Source: DAOVFN01 sp964607835 (GTDB lineage: Archaea; Aenigmatarchaeota; Aenigmatarchaeia; QMZP01). From it: DNA of 64,000 bases. Positions 28,933 through 37,617 of the stretch are shown here, piece after piece. The notes beneath the pieces were generated by a model that saw nothing but the letters and a program-made list of their open reading frames with translations, was not told the DNA's origin and did not search any database. The stretch is from contig CAZSLL010000002.1 in the NCBI GenBank assembly GCA_964607835.1, forward strand, positions 29,035 through 93,034. The letters run 5' to 3'. Made by a program: the position numbers and the translations under genes. Every line of letters begins with the position of its first letter. Position 1 is the first letter of the stretch.

Positions 28933-30882
28933 ATGGGAGAGGATTTGACTGAACTGCAGAAGCAGAGGGAAGACATAAAGATACTGCTCTCCACCCTTGA
29001 GGAGGCTTACAGCGACGCTAGCATAACAGAGGAGCACTACAAGGAAGTGAAGGGCAAGAACGAGAAGAGGCTCAAGGAGCTGGACGCGAAGATTTCAAAG
29101 CTTGAGGCTTCCTCAGCAGGGCCTGCTGAGAAGGAAGGGCCTGCCAAAGAGGGGGCCGAGAAGGCAGAGAAGGAGAAGCCCGAGGAGCCAAAGCCAGAGA
29201 AAGCCAAGCCCAGGAAGAGGGGAAGGCCAAAGGGCTCCAAGTCCAGGCCAAAGCCCGCCCCTGCACATGCATCTCCCTCCCAGCCCTCTCCTGAATCCGC
29301 TCCCGCGCAGCCTTCAACTTCCACAAGCGAGTCCGCCCCCTCCTCAGGTGGGGAAGCCGGGAGCGGGGGCCAGTCCGACTACTCGGGCATACCCCAGCCC
29401 CTCACTGACATCGCGGGTGAGGGCGGGGGAGCCCTCGGGAGCGGGCCGGACAAGGGCTCAGGTCCGACTGCAGAGCCGGGCAGCCTGAGGTACACTGCCC
29501 AGGAAGTCAAGGACATGCTGGACAAGGTGCTCAAGGAAATCCGGCCTGAGGGTATAGAGGTTGCCCCCAAGGTCGAGAAGCTTGAGGTCCAGCTCGAAAA
29601 GCTCAGGGCCTACATTGAGGCCATGAAGGATGAGAAGTCAGGGTCCAAGGAGGGTATCCAGAGGCTCACCGAGGAGCTGGGAGAGATGCGCTCCAACGTC
29701 TCGGGCATAGACCGCAAGGTGTCAGAGTCCGAGATGAAGGTGCAGGAAATTGACCAGGCCCTGGGAGACCTCAGACCCCAGAGGTTCACCAAGGCCCTGC
29801 AGGACGAGGACAAGACCATCAAGCTCCACGAGGCCAGGCTGGACAAGCTGGACGACCTCAACTCTGTGGTCATGAAGAAGGTTGGCCAGATAGAGGAGGT
29901 GCTCAAGCGGCTGGGAAGCCTGGAGAAGATTGTGAACTTCTCCAAAGAGGCGGCCAAGAGACTCATCGAAATCGAGAACAGGGAGAAGAAGATAAATCGG
30001 GTGGCTGACAAGATTGACGGCATATTCGTGGACCTCAACAAGAGGCTCCAGGAGTTCGCCCTGTACAAGGCCAAGCAGGACACAATGGACGAGCTCTCCC
30101 AGGAGATGATGAAGTCCATGGACGAGCTCAACACCAAGATGGAGAAATACGTGGAGAAGTCAGAACTGGAAAGCTTCAAGGATGCCATCCAGGCTGAGCT
30201 GGCCAGCATCAGGACAGCGGGAGGGGCCAGCCCAGAGGTCCAGAAACTGGAGTCCCAGAAGACCGAGATTGAGGGGCTTATCGCTATGCTGGACGAGCAG
30301 TTCAAGGCTGGTGCCCTGCCAGAGAAGGAGTACAAGAAGACCAAGGCCATCAACCAGCAGAGGCTGGAGAGCATAGACAAGAAGATACAGGCGGCCCAGT
30401 CCGGTCAGGCCGTGTCCGGGGAGACCGAGTCAGGCGCACCTGCACCAACACCGGTTTCAGGGGAAGCCGGCTCCGTGGAGGCTGCCCCCGAGGAAGGTGG
30501 TTCCCCAGAGTCCGCAGCCCCGGAATCCAATCGTCCCGGGGAGAGCGGGGCCTCGGGTGCCAGGCCTGGCGATGGCAAGGGCCCGGAAGCAAAGCCCACT
30601 GAGGAAGGCGGAGCCCCGGAGGGCGGGAGCCAGCCCGCCGGCAGCGAGGCGACCGGGCAGGAACCTGGCCAGGCAATGCCCAGCCCGCCGGCACCTGAGA
30701 AGCAGGGAACGCCCGGGAACGAGGGGGCCTCTGGTACCAAAGACCAGCAAGCCGGAGAGAATGAGCAGACCCTGACCAGGCAGCAGGAGCTTCTGGCAGA
30801 ACTCGAGAACTCCTATGCCAGGGGGCTCATAAGCAGGGAGGCCGCGGAAAAGGCAAGGAAACTGGTGAAGGATGACGAGTAA
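28933..30882 (+). CDS. Cytosolic coiled-coil protein with AT-hook-like motif and three helical-hairpin modules
   Basis: This 649-residue protein has no signal peptide or TM helix. It starts with a helical hairpin (about residues 7-58). A Lys/Pro-rich segment follows with a KRGRPKGSK motif near residue 97, matching the AT-hook pattern (RGRP core with basic flanks). Next come a Ser/Pro/Gly-rich low-complexity linker (about 105-190), a long heptad-rich coiled coil (about 190-425), a second hairpin (about 437-490), a second low-complexity linker and a final hairpin (about 615-649). The same hairpin occurs in the cytoplasmic parts of the two neighbouring surface proteins, so I infer an intracellular partner or scaffold for them. 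The start has a good Shine-Dalgarno sequence 6 bases upstream. The stop overlaps the next gene by 11 bases, suggesting translational coupling. DNA binding is inferred from the motif alone. Confidence 0.85.
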   Translation: MGEDLTELQKQREDIKILLSTLEEAYSDASITEEHYKEVKGKNEKRLKELDAKISKLEASSAGPAEKEGPAKEGAEKAEKEKPEEPKPEKAKPRKRGRPKGSKSRPKPAPAHASPSQPSPESAPAQPSTSTSESAPSSGGEAGSGGQSDYSGIPQPLTDIAGEGGGALGSGPDKGSGPTAEPGSLRYTAQEVKDMLDKVLKEIRPEGIEVAPKVEKLEVQLEKLRAYIEAMKDEKSGSKEGIQRLTEELGEMRSNVSGIDRKVSESEMKVQEIDQALGDLRPQRFTKALQDEDKTIKLHEARLDKLDDLNSVVMKKVGQIEEVLKRLGSLEKIVNFSKEAAKRLIEIENREKKINRVADKIDGIFVDLNKRLQEFALYKAKQDTMDELSQEMMKSMDELNTKMEKYVEKSELESFKDAIQAELASIRTAGGASPEVQKLESQKTEIEGLIAMLDEQFKAGALPEKEYKKTKAINQQRLESIDKKIQAAQSGQAVSGETESGAPAPTPVSGEAGSVEAAPEEGGSPESAAPESNRPGESGASGARPGDGKGPEAKPTEEGGAPEGGSQPAGSEATGQEPGQAMPSPPAPEKQGTPGNEGASGTKDQQAGENEQTLTRQQELLAELENSYARGLISREAAEKARKLVKDDE

Positions 30883-33800
30883 GGGAAGCGGGAATGCAAG
30901 GAGAATTGGCCTCCTCTTGGGGGCGCTGGTGCTGGCAGCCCTGCTGCTACACAACCAGAACGCTGTGCAGCAGGAGTACGGTGAGGAGTGGTGGAACGGG
31001 AGCTGGCACTACAGGGTCAAGATAGATGTCAGCACCGAGAGCATGGAAAGGACTGACTGGCCCGTGGAGTACGAGGCCAACTTCACCAGCCTCTTGAATG
31101 ACCTGGGCGTGAGCGGTGAGTTCGACCCTAACTCCACCAGGGTGCTGGAGGTCAACTCGAGCGGGGGCATCCTCAGGGAGGTCCCCAGCCAGTTCGACCC
31201 TGCACTCGATTACAACTCCACCAGCAACGCAGCCGGTGAGTTGGTTTTCATGCTCAACGGCACCAACGCCCCCGGCACGACCAGGTGGTTCTACGTGTAC
31301 TTCGATACCACGAGCCATGCCAAGTCAGGGGCCACATACGACAGTGAGCTTGAGGCCCAGTGGGACGGAGAGGAGTTCAACATCACATTCAACAACCAGG
31401 ACACAGAACACTACGGATTCTTCGCTTTTGACACCGAGAGGGGAGAGAACACCTCCGGTCTCTACCAGTTCAGGCTCTACGACACCTGGAGATTCACCTA
31501 TCCCAACAGCAACCAGAAGACCAGGGAGTACATACGCACCACTGACGGCTCGAGCGACTTTGGATATGACCTCAGGGACAACGCCACGATGGTCGATGGC
31601 CCTGCAAGGGTCACGGTGCGCCAGGAGGGCTACGAGGTCTACTTCGGGGAGGCAGACAACCGGACCAACAAGACCTACATCAGGAAGACCTATTACTTCT
31701 ACCCAAACAAGACCTGGTTCGTTGTTGAGCAGGAAATCTTGAACATCAACGGCTCCAGCGTGGACAGGGCCTCCTATGCAGGGCTCTCGGGATTCGACCT
31801 TGAGGGAGCCTACGGAATAGGCTACAAGTGGCTCACCAACTACACCCAGGACCCCGGCTCCTATGTCTCGGGTGGCGGTGGTACGGGAGTGGAGAGGGTT
31901 GGCTACGCCAACCTCTGGGAGAACTCGACATCGAACTTCATGGCAGGCAACTCCACTGACGGGGGGAGCCCTGACTACGACCTCATCGGCATCAACCTGA
32001 GCATGACCACCATAGAACCCGGCGAGTCCATCAGGAACAGGTTTGTCATGGTTTTCTACCACACCGTGAACAGCCCCACACTGCTCCCTGACACAATGAG
32101 AGGCCTGATGAACGGCGTGAGCATAGCAGAGGAGGAGCCTGAGATGTGGGTCATCACCGCCCAGCCCGAGCCTGACCACGGAATCTACAACCGCAACGAG
32201 TCTGCCATACTGGTGGCAAACGTCACCAGGGATGACTGGTACATCGTGGACCACGCCAACGCCACCCTGGACATGGGCACCCCGGGCAGCTCGGCAGACG
32301 ACATCACCGTGAGCCTCAGGGACGACGGGGCATGCCCTGACCAGGCCGCGGGGGACGGATACCACTCAGCATACTACAACTTCAGCGACTCAGAGGCCAC
32401 TGGGGAATGGAACATGACCGTCAGGCTCTATGACAGGGACGGCGCCTTCCTGAATGAAAGCTATTATACATTCAACATCACCGACGTGCTGGAGCTCTCC
32501 ATAGACATCTGGAACGTAACAGGCATATGGAGGGTGGAGAACGCCACGGTCAACGTGACCAACTACATGCAGGACATCCAGGTCCCGGGAGCCACCCTGA
32601 ACTGCACCTCGAACCAGGGCCAGATACCACAGGAGAACATAACTGACAACGGTGACGGCACCTATGTTGTCACCTTCGAGACGCCCCTGGACTACGGCCT
32701 CTACCCCCTCAACTGCTCTGCCCAGAAGGACGGGAGCTGGGGATGGCAGCTCGAGAACTACACGGTCGAGGCCCCTGAGACAAACATCTCCCTGACCACA
32801 GACCCGTCACTCTACCATGCCTACAACGTCACCTATTTCAGCAACGAGTCATTCGGTCTCAAGGTTACCCTGAGGAATCTGGAGAACTCCACTGCCTACT
32901 GGGCCAACATTACCCTGGATGTGCCCGGCAACCTTACCTCGAACTCCACGCTCGAGACGTGCGGGGAGAACCTCCTCATCGGCCTGACCTGCGTCAGGCA
33001 CTTCAACATCACTGTTCTTAACAACACCATCAACGACACCTACCAGATAGGCGTCACCATAAACTGGACAAACAGGGTGGGGACCCAGGACTCCAACACC
33101 ACCGCAGTGGACGTGATTGTCCACGAGACCCCAACTCTGAACGTGCTCGAGGAGAACGTGACAGGAATCCTCCCGCCAGGGGCAAACAGCCAGAAGATAG
33201 AAACCCTGGTTGCCAGGTCAGACGGTAACAACAGGGTATACAACATCAACTTCACCAAGGTGGGCCTGGGAAATTTCACCATTGGCTTCTCCCCGCAGGA
33301 GACCGGGATGCTCGGGCCGGGCGAGAGCCAGCCTGTCGAGGTAACGGTAACCGTGCCCGAGGGCCAGTTCCCGGGAATCTACTACGGCTTCATAAACGCC
33401 ACCTCTGACAACGGGGGCTACGATGTACTGAACACCACCATAATAGTCACAGGGACCAACCTCACCATAAACGCCAGCCCCGAGACCTACTCTGCCATGT
33501 ACGTCACGGCATTCACCAACGAGAGCATGGAGATTGCGGTCAATGTCACCAACATCGGCAACACCACGGCCTTCAACACCTACGTCAACATGACCTTTCC
33601 CGGGAACTGGTACATCAATGAGACCAGCCACTCCTGCGGGAACATGACCAGGGGAAGCACGTGCATGTCCTACTACTACATAAACATAACCGAGCTAACC
33701 CACGCCGGGAGCTATGACGTCGAGGCAATGATATTCTGGGAGGACATAGGAATCTCCTGGTTCGACCGCAACGACACCGTGAATGTGACAGTGGTCTCCA

Positions 33801-36757
33801 ATGCCACCCTCGAGGTGCTGGAGGACCAGTTTGTCAAGACCATGGAGCACGACAACACATCTCTCCTTGGTGAGCTCACGCTTCGCTCCACAGGCAACGA
33901 TGATTTGTCAGATGTCAACTTCTCCATATCAGGCATATTCAGCGAGTTCGTGATAGGCTTCAACAAGAGCTACCCGTTCACCATGGCCCCGGGCGATGTG
34001 TTTACTGTCAGGGTGAACGCCACCACCTATCCCGGATTCTCCCCAGGGGATTATGACGGATACATCAACGTGACCTCGTCCAACGACGGCTACAAACCAG
34101 TTGAGCTCAACATAACCGTGCCCCAGAATGGCTCCTGGACCATGAACACCACCTTCTGCGAGCACGCCCAGAGCCCCAACTCAGGCACTGTTTGCGATGT
34201 GCTCATAAACAACACCGGCAACATAATGCTCAACTTCACCATCGAGCCCCCGGCAGGCGCCAACCACACAACGCCCAGCAACGCCACCCTCAACATTAGC
34301 AAGCAGTCATCTGACGTGCTGTCCATATTCTACGACATGGGCACAGAGGCAGGGGAGGGCTTCTTCTTCACCAACTACACCGTTGCCCCCAACCAGAGCG
34401 CAGGAGAGCCCGGCAACCTGATCCTTTCCATACTCCTCAACCCCTTCGTCGAGCCCCTGGTGGAGATAGGCCTGACTCCTCCTGACCAGCAGCAGGCAGG
34501 CAGCACCGCCATGGTCATCAATGTCACCAGCCAGTCAGGGGCAGAGTTCGACGATGTGAGGCTCACTGTTCAGAGGCCTGACGGCACCAACGACACCATG
34601 TTGCTGGGTTTCAGCCACCAGGTGTTCTGGTACGGCTGCGACTTCAGCATCAGCGACCCTGGCGACAAGCTCTGCTTCCAGGTAACGTACCCGGGAACCC
34701 TTCCTGGCAACACCAGCGAGCGGGGCAACTACACCGTGTTCGTTTACGCCAACGACACTTACAGGGTCAACACCACCAACACCTCCACGCTCAGGATTTT
34801 CACTCGCTACATGGCCAACGTCAACATGCCCGATGTTATCCAGGGAAGCTGGGAGAGCATTGAGTACAGGGCCACAGACTACCTGGGCGCCGCCCTGCCC
34901 TACGCCTCGGTCAACCTCACGGTTAAGGACCCCAACAACCGGATAGTGTACATGCTCTCGGGGAAAGAGTACACAGCCGACGAGCAGGGCTGGGTGGGGG
35001 ACAACATATTCGTCATCCCGGGCCATGCCACAGAGGGCGAGTACAGGGTTCTCACCAACGGCTCCTGGACTGACCCTGACCTGGGCATGCTGGTGAGCAA
35101 TGAGACCGAGGCCATGTTCAATGTGACGGCCAACCAGGAGCTCACCGGAAAGGTGGCCGTGCCCAGCCCCATATACATGGACAACACCATGACGGTCTCT
35201 GTTATAGTGCTGGAGAACCTTCACGAGCCTGTGGACCCTGACGAGATAAACGTGACCATATACTACACAGAGGGCTACGGACTTCAGGAGTGGAGGACGC
35301 TTGACCTCTCTGACTTCAACCGCACCCAGGAGGGATTCTATGAGTACTCAGAGGTCCTGAGCAGCGTGCTCACGGGCAGCTACCTGGCCCTGCTAAGGGT
35401 CTCCCTGGGAGAGAGGGAGACCTATGACATCCAGCCCTTCAGGGTGGCCTCAGGAGGGCCCTACGACGTCATCCTGGACCTTGGCGAGAGCGAGGTTCAG
35501 CAGGGAAGCACCCTTCCCTTTGACATCACCATATGGAACAAGGGAGAGGTGGACCACAAGGACGTGGTTGCCACCTACTGGGTGTACGGCAGCGGCCAGA
35601 GCTGGGACTCTTCCAGCTTCTCCACCAACATAGTGGGAGGTCAGAACAAGACATTTGGCAGGACTTCTTTCATATACTCCAATCAGCCCCCTGGCCTCTA
35701 CACCCTCAACGCAGAGGTGCTCTACGACCCCAACCAGCCTCCTGCCACCGCAAACGCCACTTTCCTGGTCACCAGCACCGCAGAAGAAGATGAAGGAGGC
35801 GGCGGGGGCGGGGCTCCTGCCCCCGGAGGCGCAGCGCCCGCGGCCCCCAGGGGTACCCTCAACATCACAGAGGCCCCTGACGTTATAGGGGCAATGGTGG
35901 GGCTTCCCAAACTCTTCAGTATAGAGGTGGAGGCAGTGGGCGGGCCGGTGACAGGAGTGGAGCTGGACTTCCAGGGAATCCCTGAATCCTGGGTAACCGT
36001 GGAGCCCGTCAACCTGAGCAGGATTTCCTCAGGAGGGACAGCAATATTCACGGTCCAGCTCCTGGTTCCCAGGGGGGAGTCAGGGGACAGGAAGGTCAAG
36101 GTGGTGGCCCGCTCCAAGGAGTCCACTGACGACAGCGATTTCACGCTGAGGATATTCACATCCAGGCAGGACCTCATCAGCTTCGAGCTGGCCAGGCTCA
36201 GGGCCAAGCTCGAGGAGCTCAGGGAGCGCTCAAGGAAGGCGGCTGAGGCCGGGTTTGACACAGGCAGGGTGGACGACACCCTGGATGATGCCGAGAGGGA
36301 GATAGAGCTCGCAGAGCAGTACCTGAGGGAGGAGCTCTACGATGCCTCCCTGGAATCAGTCTATACTGCCTGGAAGCTCCTGGACAAGGCCGAGGATTTG
36401 CTCGACCTGATGCTGGCAGGGTTCTCGCTTCCCTGGTGGCTCATTGTCATCATAATTTTCGCCCTGGTAACGGTGGTGCTGTTCTTCCTGTACAGGAAGA
36501 TAAGCAGAAACCTCTCGGTCATGGTCAGGGGAAGGCTCTCCGAAGCCAGGCAGGTGGCAGGTACCATAAAGGGCTCAGGCGCTGAGGTGGACTCCCTCAG
36601 GGACGAGAAGGCCAGGGTCACCAGGATGCTCAAACTCCTGGAAACCCAGCACAAGCAGGGCATAATATCCAAGGAGGCTTACGACAGCCTGAGAAAGAGG
36701 AGCGAGCAGAGGCTGGGGGATATTGACAAGAAGATAAGGCAGTCCCTGTCAGGCTAG
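30872..36757 (+). CDS. Single-pass sequon-rich surface protein (DUF2341-like N-terminus, cytoplasmic hairpin tail)
   Basis: This 1961-residue protein begins with a signal peptide (hydrophobic core about residues 12-27). A DUF2341-like region follows (NGSWHYRVKIDV, then a WPVEYE and a FYVYFD motif, about 40-165). Many Ig-like and CARDB/NEW3-like segments follow, rich in N-X-S/T sequons. A Gly/Ala/Pro linker (about 1639-1665) leads to a NEW3-like domain, a juxtamembrane helical segment with a GFDTGRVDDTLDDAE motif (about 1770-1850), one TM helix (about 1853-1876) and a cytoplasmic tail ending in a helical hairpin (about 1907-1961). The start overlaps the upstream gene by 11 bases. Its stop shares the palindrome CTAG with the stop of the convergent KaiC-like gene. 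I infer a surface-layer or adhesin-type protein working with the upstream genes. Confidence 0.9.
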   Translation: MTSKGSGNARRIGLLLGALVLAALLLHNQNAVQQEYGEEWWNGSWHYRVKIDVSTESMERTDWPVEYEANFTSLLNDLGVSGEFDPNSTRVLEVNSSGGILREVPSQFDPALDYNSTSNAAGELVFMLNGTNAPGTTRWFYVYFDTTSHAKSGATYDSELEAQWDGEEFNITFNNQDTEHYGFFAFDTERGENTSGLYQFRLYDTWRFTYPNSNQKTREYIRTTDGSSDFGYDLRDNATMVDGPARVTVRQEGYEVYFGEADNRTNKTYIRKTYYFYPNKTWFVVEQEILNINGSSVDRASYAGLSGFDLEGAYGIGYKWLTNYTQDPGSYVSGGGGTGVERVGYANLWENSTSNFMAGNSTDGGSPDYDLIGINLSMTTIEPGESIRNRFVMVFYHTVNSPTLLPDTMRGLMNGVSIAEEEPEMWVITAQPEPDHGIYNRNESAILVANVTRDDWYIVDHANATLDMGTPGSSADDITVSLRDDGACPDQAAGDGYHSAYYNFSDSEATGEWNMTVRLYDRDGAFLNESYYTFNITDVLELSIDIWNVTGIWRVENATVNVTNYMQDIQVPGATLNCTSNQGQIPQENITDNGDGTYVVTFETPLDYGLYPLNCSAQKDGSWGWQLENYTVEAPETNISLTTDPSLYHAYNVTYFSNESFGLKVTLRNLENSTAYWANITLDVPGNLTSNSTLETCGENLLIGLTCVRHFNITVLNNTINDTYQIGVTINWTNRVGTQDSNTTAVDVIVHETPTLNVLEENVTGILPPGANSQKIETLVARSDGNNRVYNINFTKVGLGNFTIGFSPQETGMLGPGESQPVEVTVTVPEGQFPGIYYGFINATSDNGGYDVLNTTIIVTGTNLTINASPETYSAMYVTAFTNESMEIAVNVTNIGNTTAFNTYVNMTFPGNWYINETSHSCGNMTRGSTCMSYYYINITELTHAGSYDVEAMIFWEDIGISWFDRNDTVNVTVVSNATLEVLEDQFVKTMEHDNTSLLGELTLRSTGNDDLSDVNFSISGIFSEFVIGFNKSYPFTMAPGDVFTVRVNATTYPGFSPGDYDGYINVTSSNDGYKPVELNITVPQNGSWTMNTTFCEHAQSPNSGTVCDVLINNTGNIMLNFTIEPPAGANHTTPSNATLNISKQSSDVLSIFYDMGTEAGEGFFFTNYTVAPNQSAGEPGNLILSILLNPFVEPLVEIGLTPPDQQQAGSTAMVINVTSQSGAEFDDVRLTVQRPDGTNDTMLLGFSHQVFWYGCDFSISDPGDKLCFQVTYPGTLPGNTSERGNYTVFVYANDTYRVNTTNTSTLRIFTRYMANVNMPDVIQGSWESIEYRATDYLGAALPYASVNLTVKDPNNRIVYMLSGKEYTADEQGWVGDNIFVIPGHATEGEYRVLTNGSWTDPDLGMLVSNETEAMFNVTANQELTGKVAVPSPIYMDNTMTVSVIVLENLHEPVDPDEINVTIYYTEGYGLQEWRTLDLSDFNRTQEGFYEYSEVLSSVLTGSYLALLRVSLGERETYDIQPFRVASGGPYDVILDLGESEVQQGSTLPFDITIWNKGEVDHKDVVATYWVYGSGQSWDSSSFSTNIVGGQNKTFGRTSFIYSNQPPGLYTLNAEVLYDPNQPPATANATFLVTSTAEEDEGGGGGGAPAPGGAAPAAPRGTLNITEAPDVIGAMVGLPKLFSIEVEAVGGPVTGVELDFQGIPESWVTVEPVNLSRISSGGTAIFTVQLLVPRGESGDRKVKVVARSKESTDDSDFTLRIFTSRQDLISFELARLRAKLEELRERSRKAAEAGFDTGRVDDTLDDAEREIELAEQYLREELYDASLESVYTAWKLLDKAEDLLDLMLAGFSLPWWLIVIIIFALVTVVLFFLYRKISRNLSVMVRGRLSEARQVAGTIKGSGAEVDSLRDEKARVTRMLKLLETQHKQGIISKEAYDSLRKRSEQRLGDIDKKIRQSLSG

Positions 36758-37581
36758 GATGGCGCGCCGGAAGCACCGAAGACCTCCTGCTCAGGGAATA
36801 CCTCGATGCCCTTTCCTGTGATTATCTGCATGGCCACGACCTTCTTCCTGTGCTCAGCCCCCCTCATCTTGAGGACCTCGACTGCGGATTCCCTGACGTC
36901 CCCGCGCCGTATGTTGTAGAAGACTATGACTCCGTCAGCCAGGAACTCCTCCACCCCGGTCCTGCTGAATGCCGAGGGGCTCTGGTCGGTTTCTGTGATG
37001 AGGAAGGATGTGGCCCCGCTCTTCTCGAAGAACCGGAAAAGCTGCTCTATGTAGCTCCTGTAGTTCTGCTCCCTGCTCACGAAGTATGACGATATCGCGC
37101 TGAGCGAGTCAAGGACAATTATATCGGGCCTGAAGCCCTTGGGAATGATTAGGGGCTCCACGTTTATCATGAGCTCGCCCCTCTGCTTGGCCATCATGGC
37201 GTCCATGGACTTGCTGATGTCGTACGACCTGAACCTCTTGAGCACGAGCTTTCCTGAGGCCTCCATCTCTCTTGGGTCCCAGCCAAAGTCCTCCATGTGC
37301 TCCCTGAGCCTGTCCTCGTGCTCCTCGAATGACATGTATATGCATTTCTTTCCTGCCTGGACCGCATTGGTGATGAGCTGGAGGCAGCCTATGGTCTTTC
37401 CTGAGCCCGCTCCACCAGAGACCAGGACGTTGGAGCCCACTGGAATCCCTTTGGTGAACAGCCTATCCAGGCCCTCGATGCCTGTCCTGATGAAACCCCT
37501 CCTCAGGGGCTTCTCCTTCTTCAGGGCCTTTCCAGAGCTGCTTTTTTGCTTCCCCTTTGCCTGGCTCTTTTCCTTTGCCAC
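36754..37581 (-). CDS. KaiC/RadA-like single-domain ATPase
   Basis: This 275-residue protein has a Lys-rich N-terminus, then a RecA-type ATPase core: GIEGLDRLFTKGIP, Walker A GGAGSGKT (residues 56-63), the KaiC-type acidic pair Glu86-Glu87, and Walker B IIVLD (154-158). The family includes KaiC, RadA-related proteins and archaellum FlaH; the substrate is unknown. The start codon is GTG at 37579-37581, 36 bases after the stop of the LamG surface-protein gene, so the two are probably cotranscribed. No archaellum genes are nearby, so FlaH is unlikely. Its position between surface proteins suggests a regulatory or energising role for them, which is inference. Confidence 0.88.
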   Translation of the reverse strand: MAKEKSQAKGKQKSSSGKALKKEKPLRRGFIRTGIEGLDRLFTKGIPVGSNVLVSGGAGSGKTIGCLQLITNAVQAGKKCIYMSFEEHEDRLREHMEDFGWDPREMEASGKLVLKRFRSYDISKSMDAMMAKQRGELMINVEPLIIPKGFRPDIIVLDSLSAISSYFVSREQNYRSYIEQLFRFFEKSGATSFLITETDQSPSAFSRTGVEEFLADGVIVFYNIRRGDVRESAVEVLKMRGAEHRKKVVAMQIITGKGIEVFPEQEVFGASGAPS

Positions 37582-37617
37582 GAAATCACACTACATTAGT
37601 ATTGTCCTGACGGGCTT

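Noticed and set aside
36754..37581. Archaellum ATPase FlaH
   Set aside because: It is a general KaiC-type protein, and no archaellins, FlaI or FlaJ genes are in the window.
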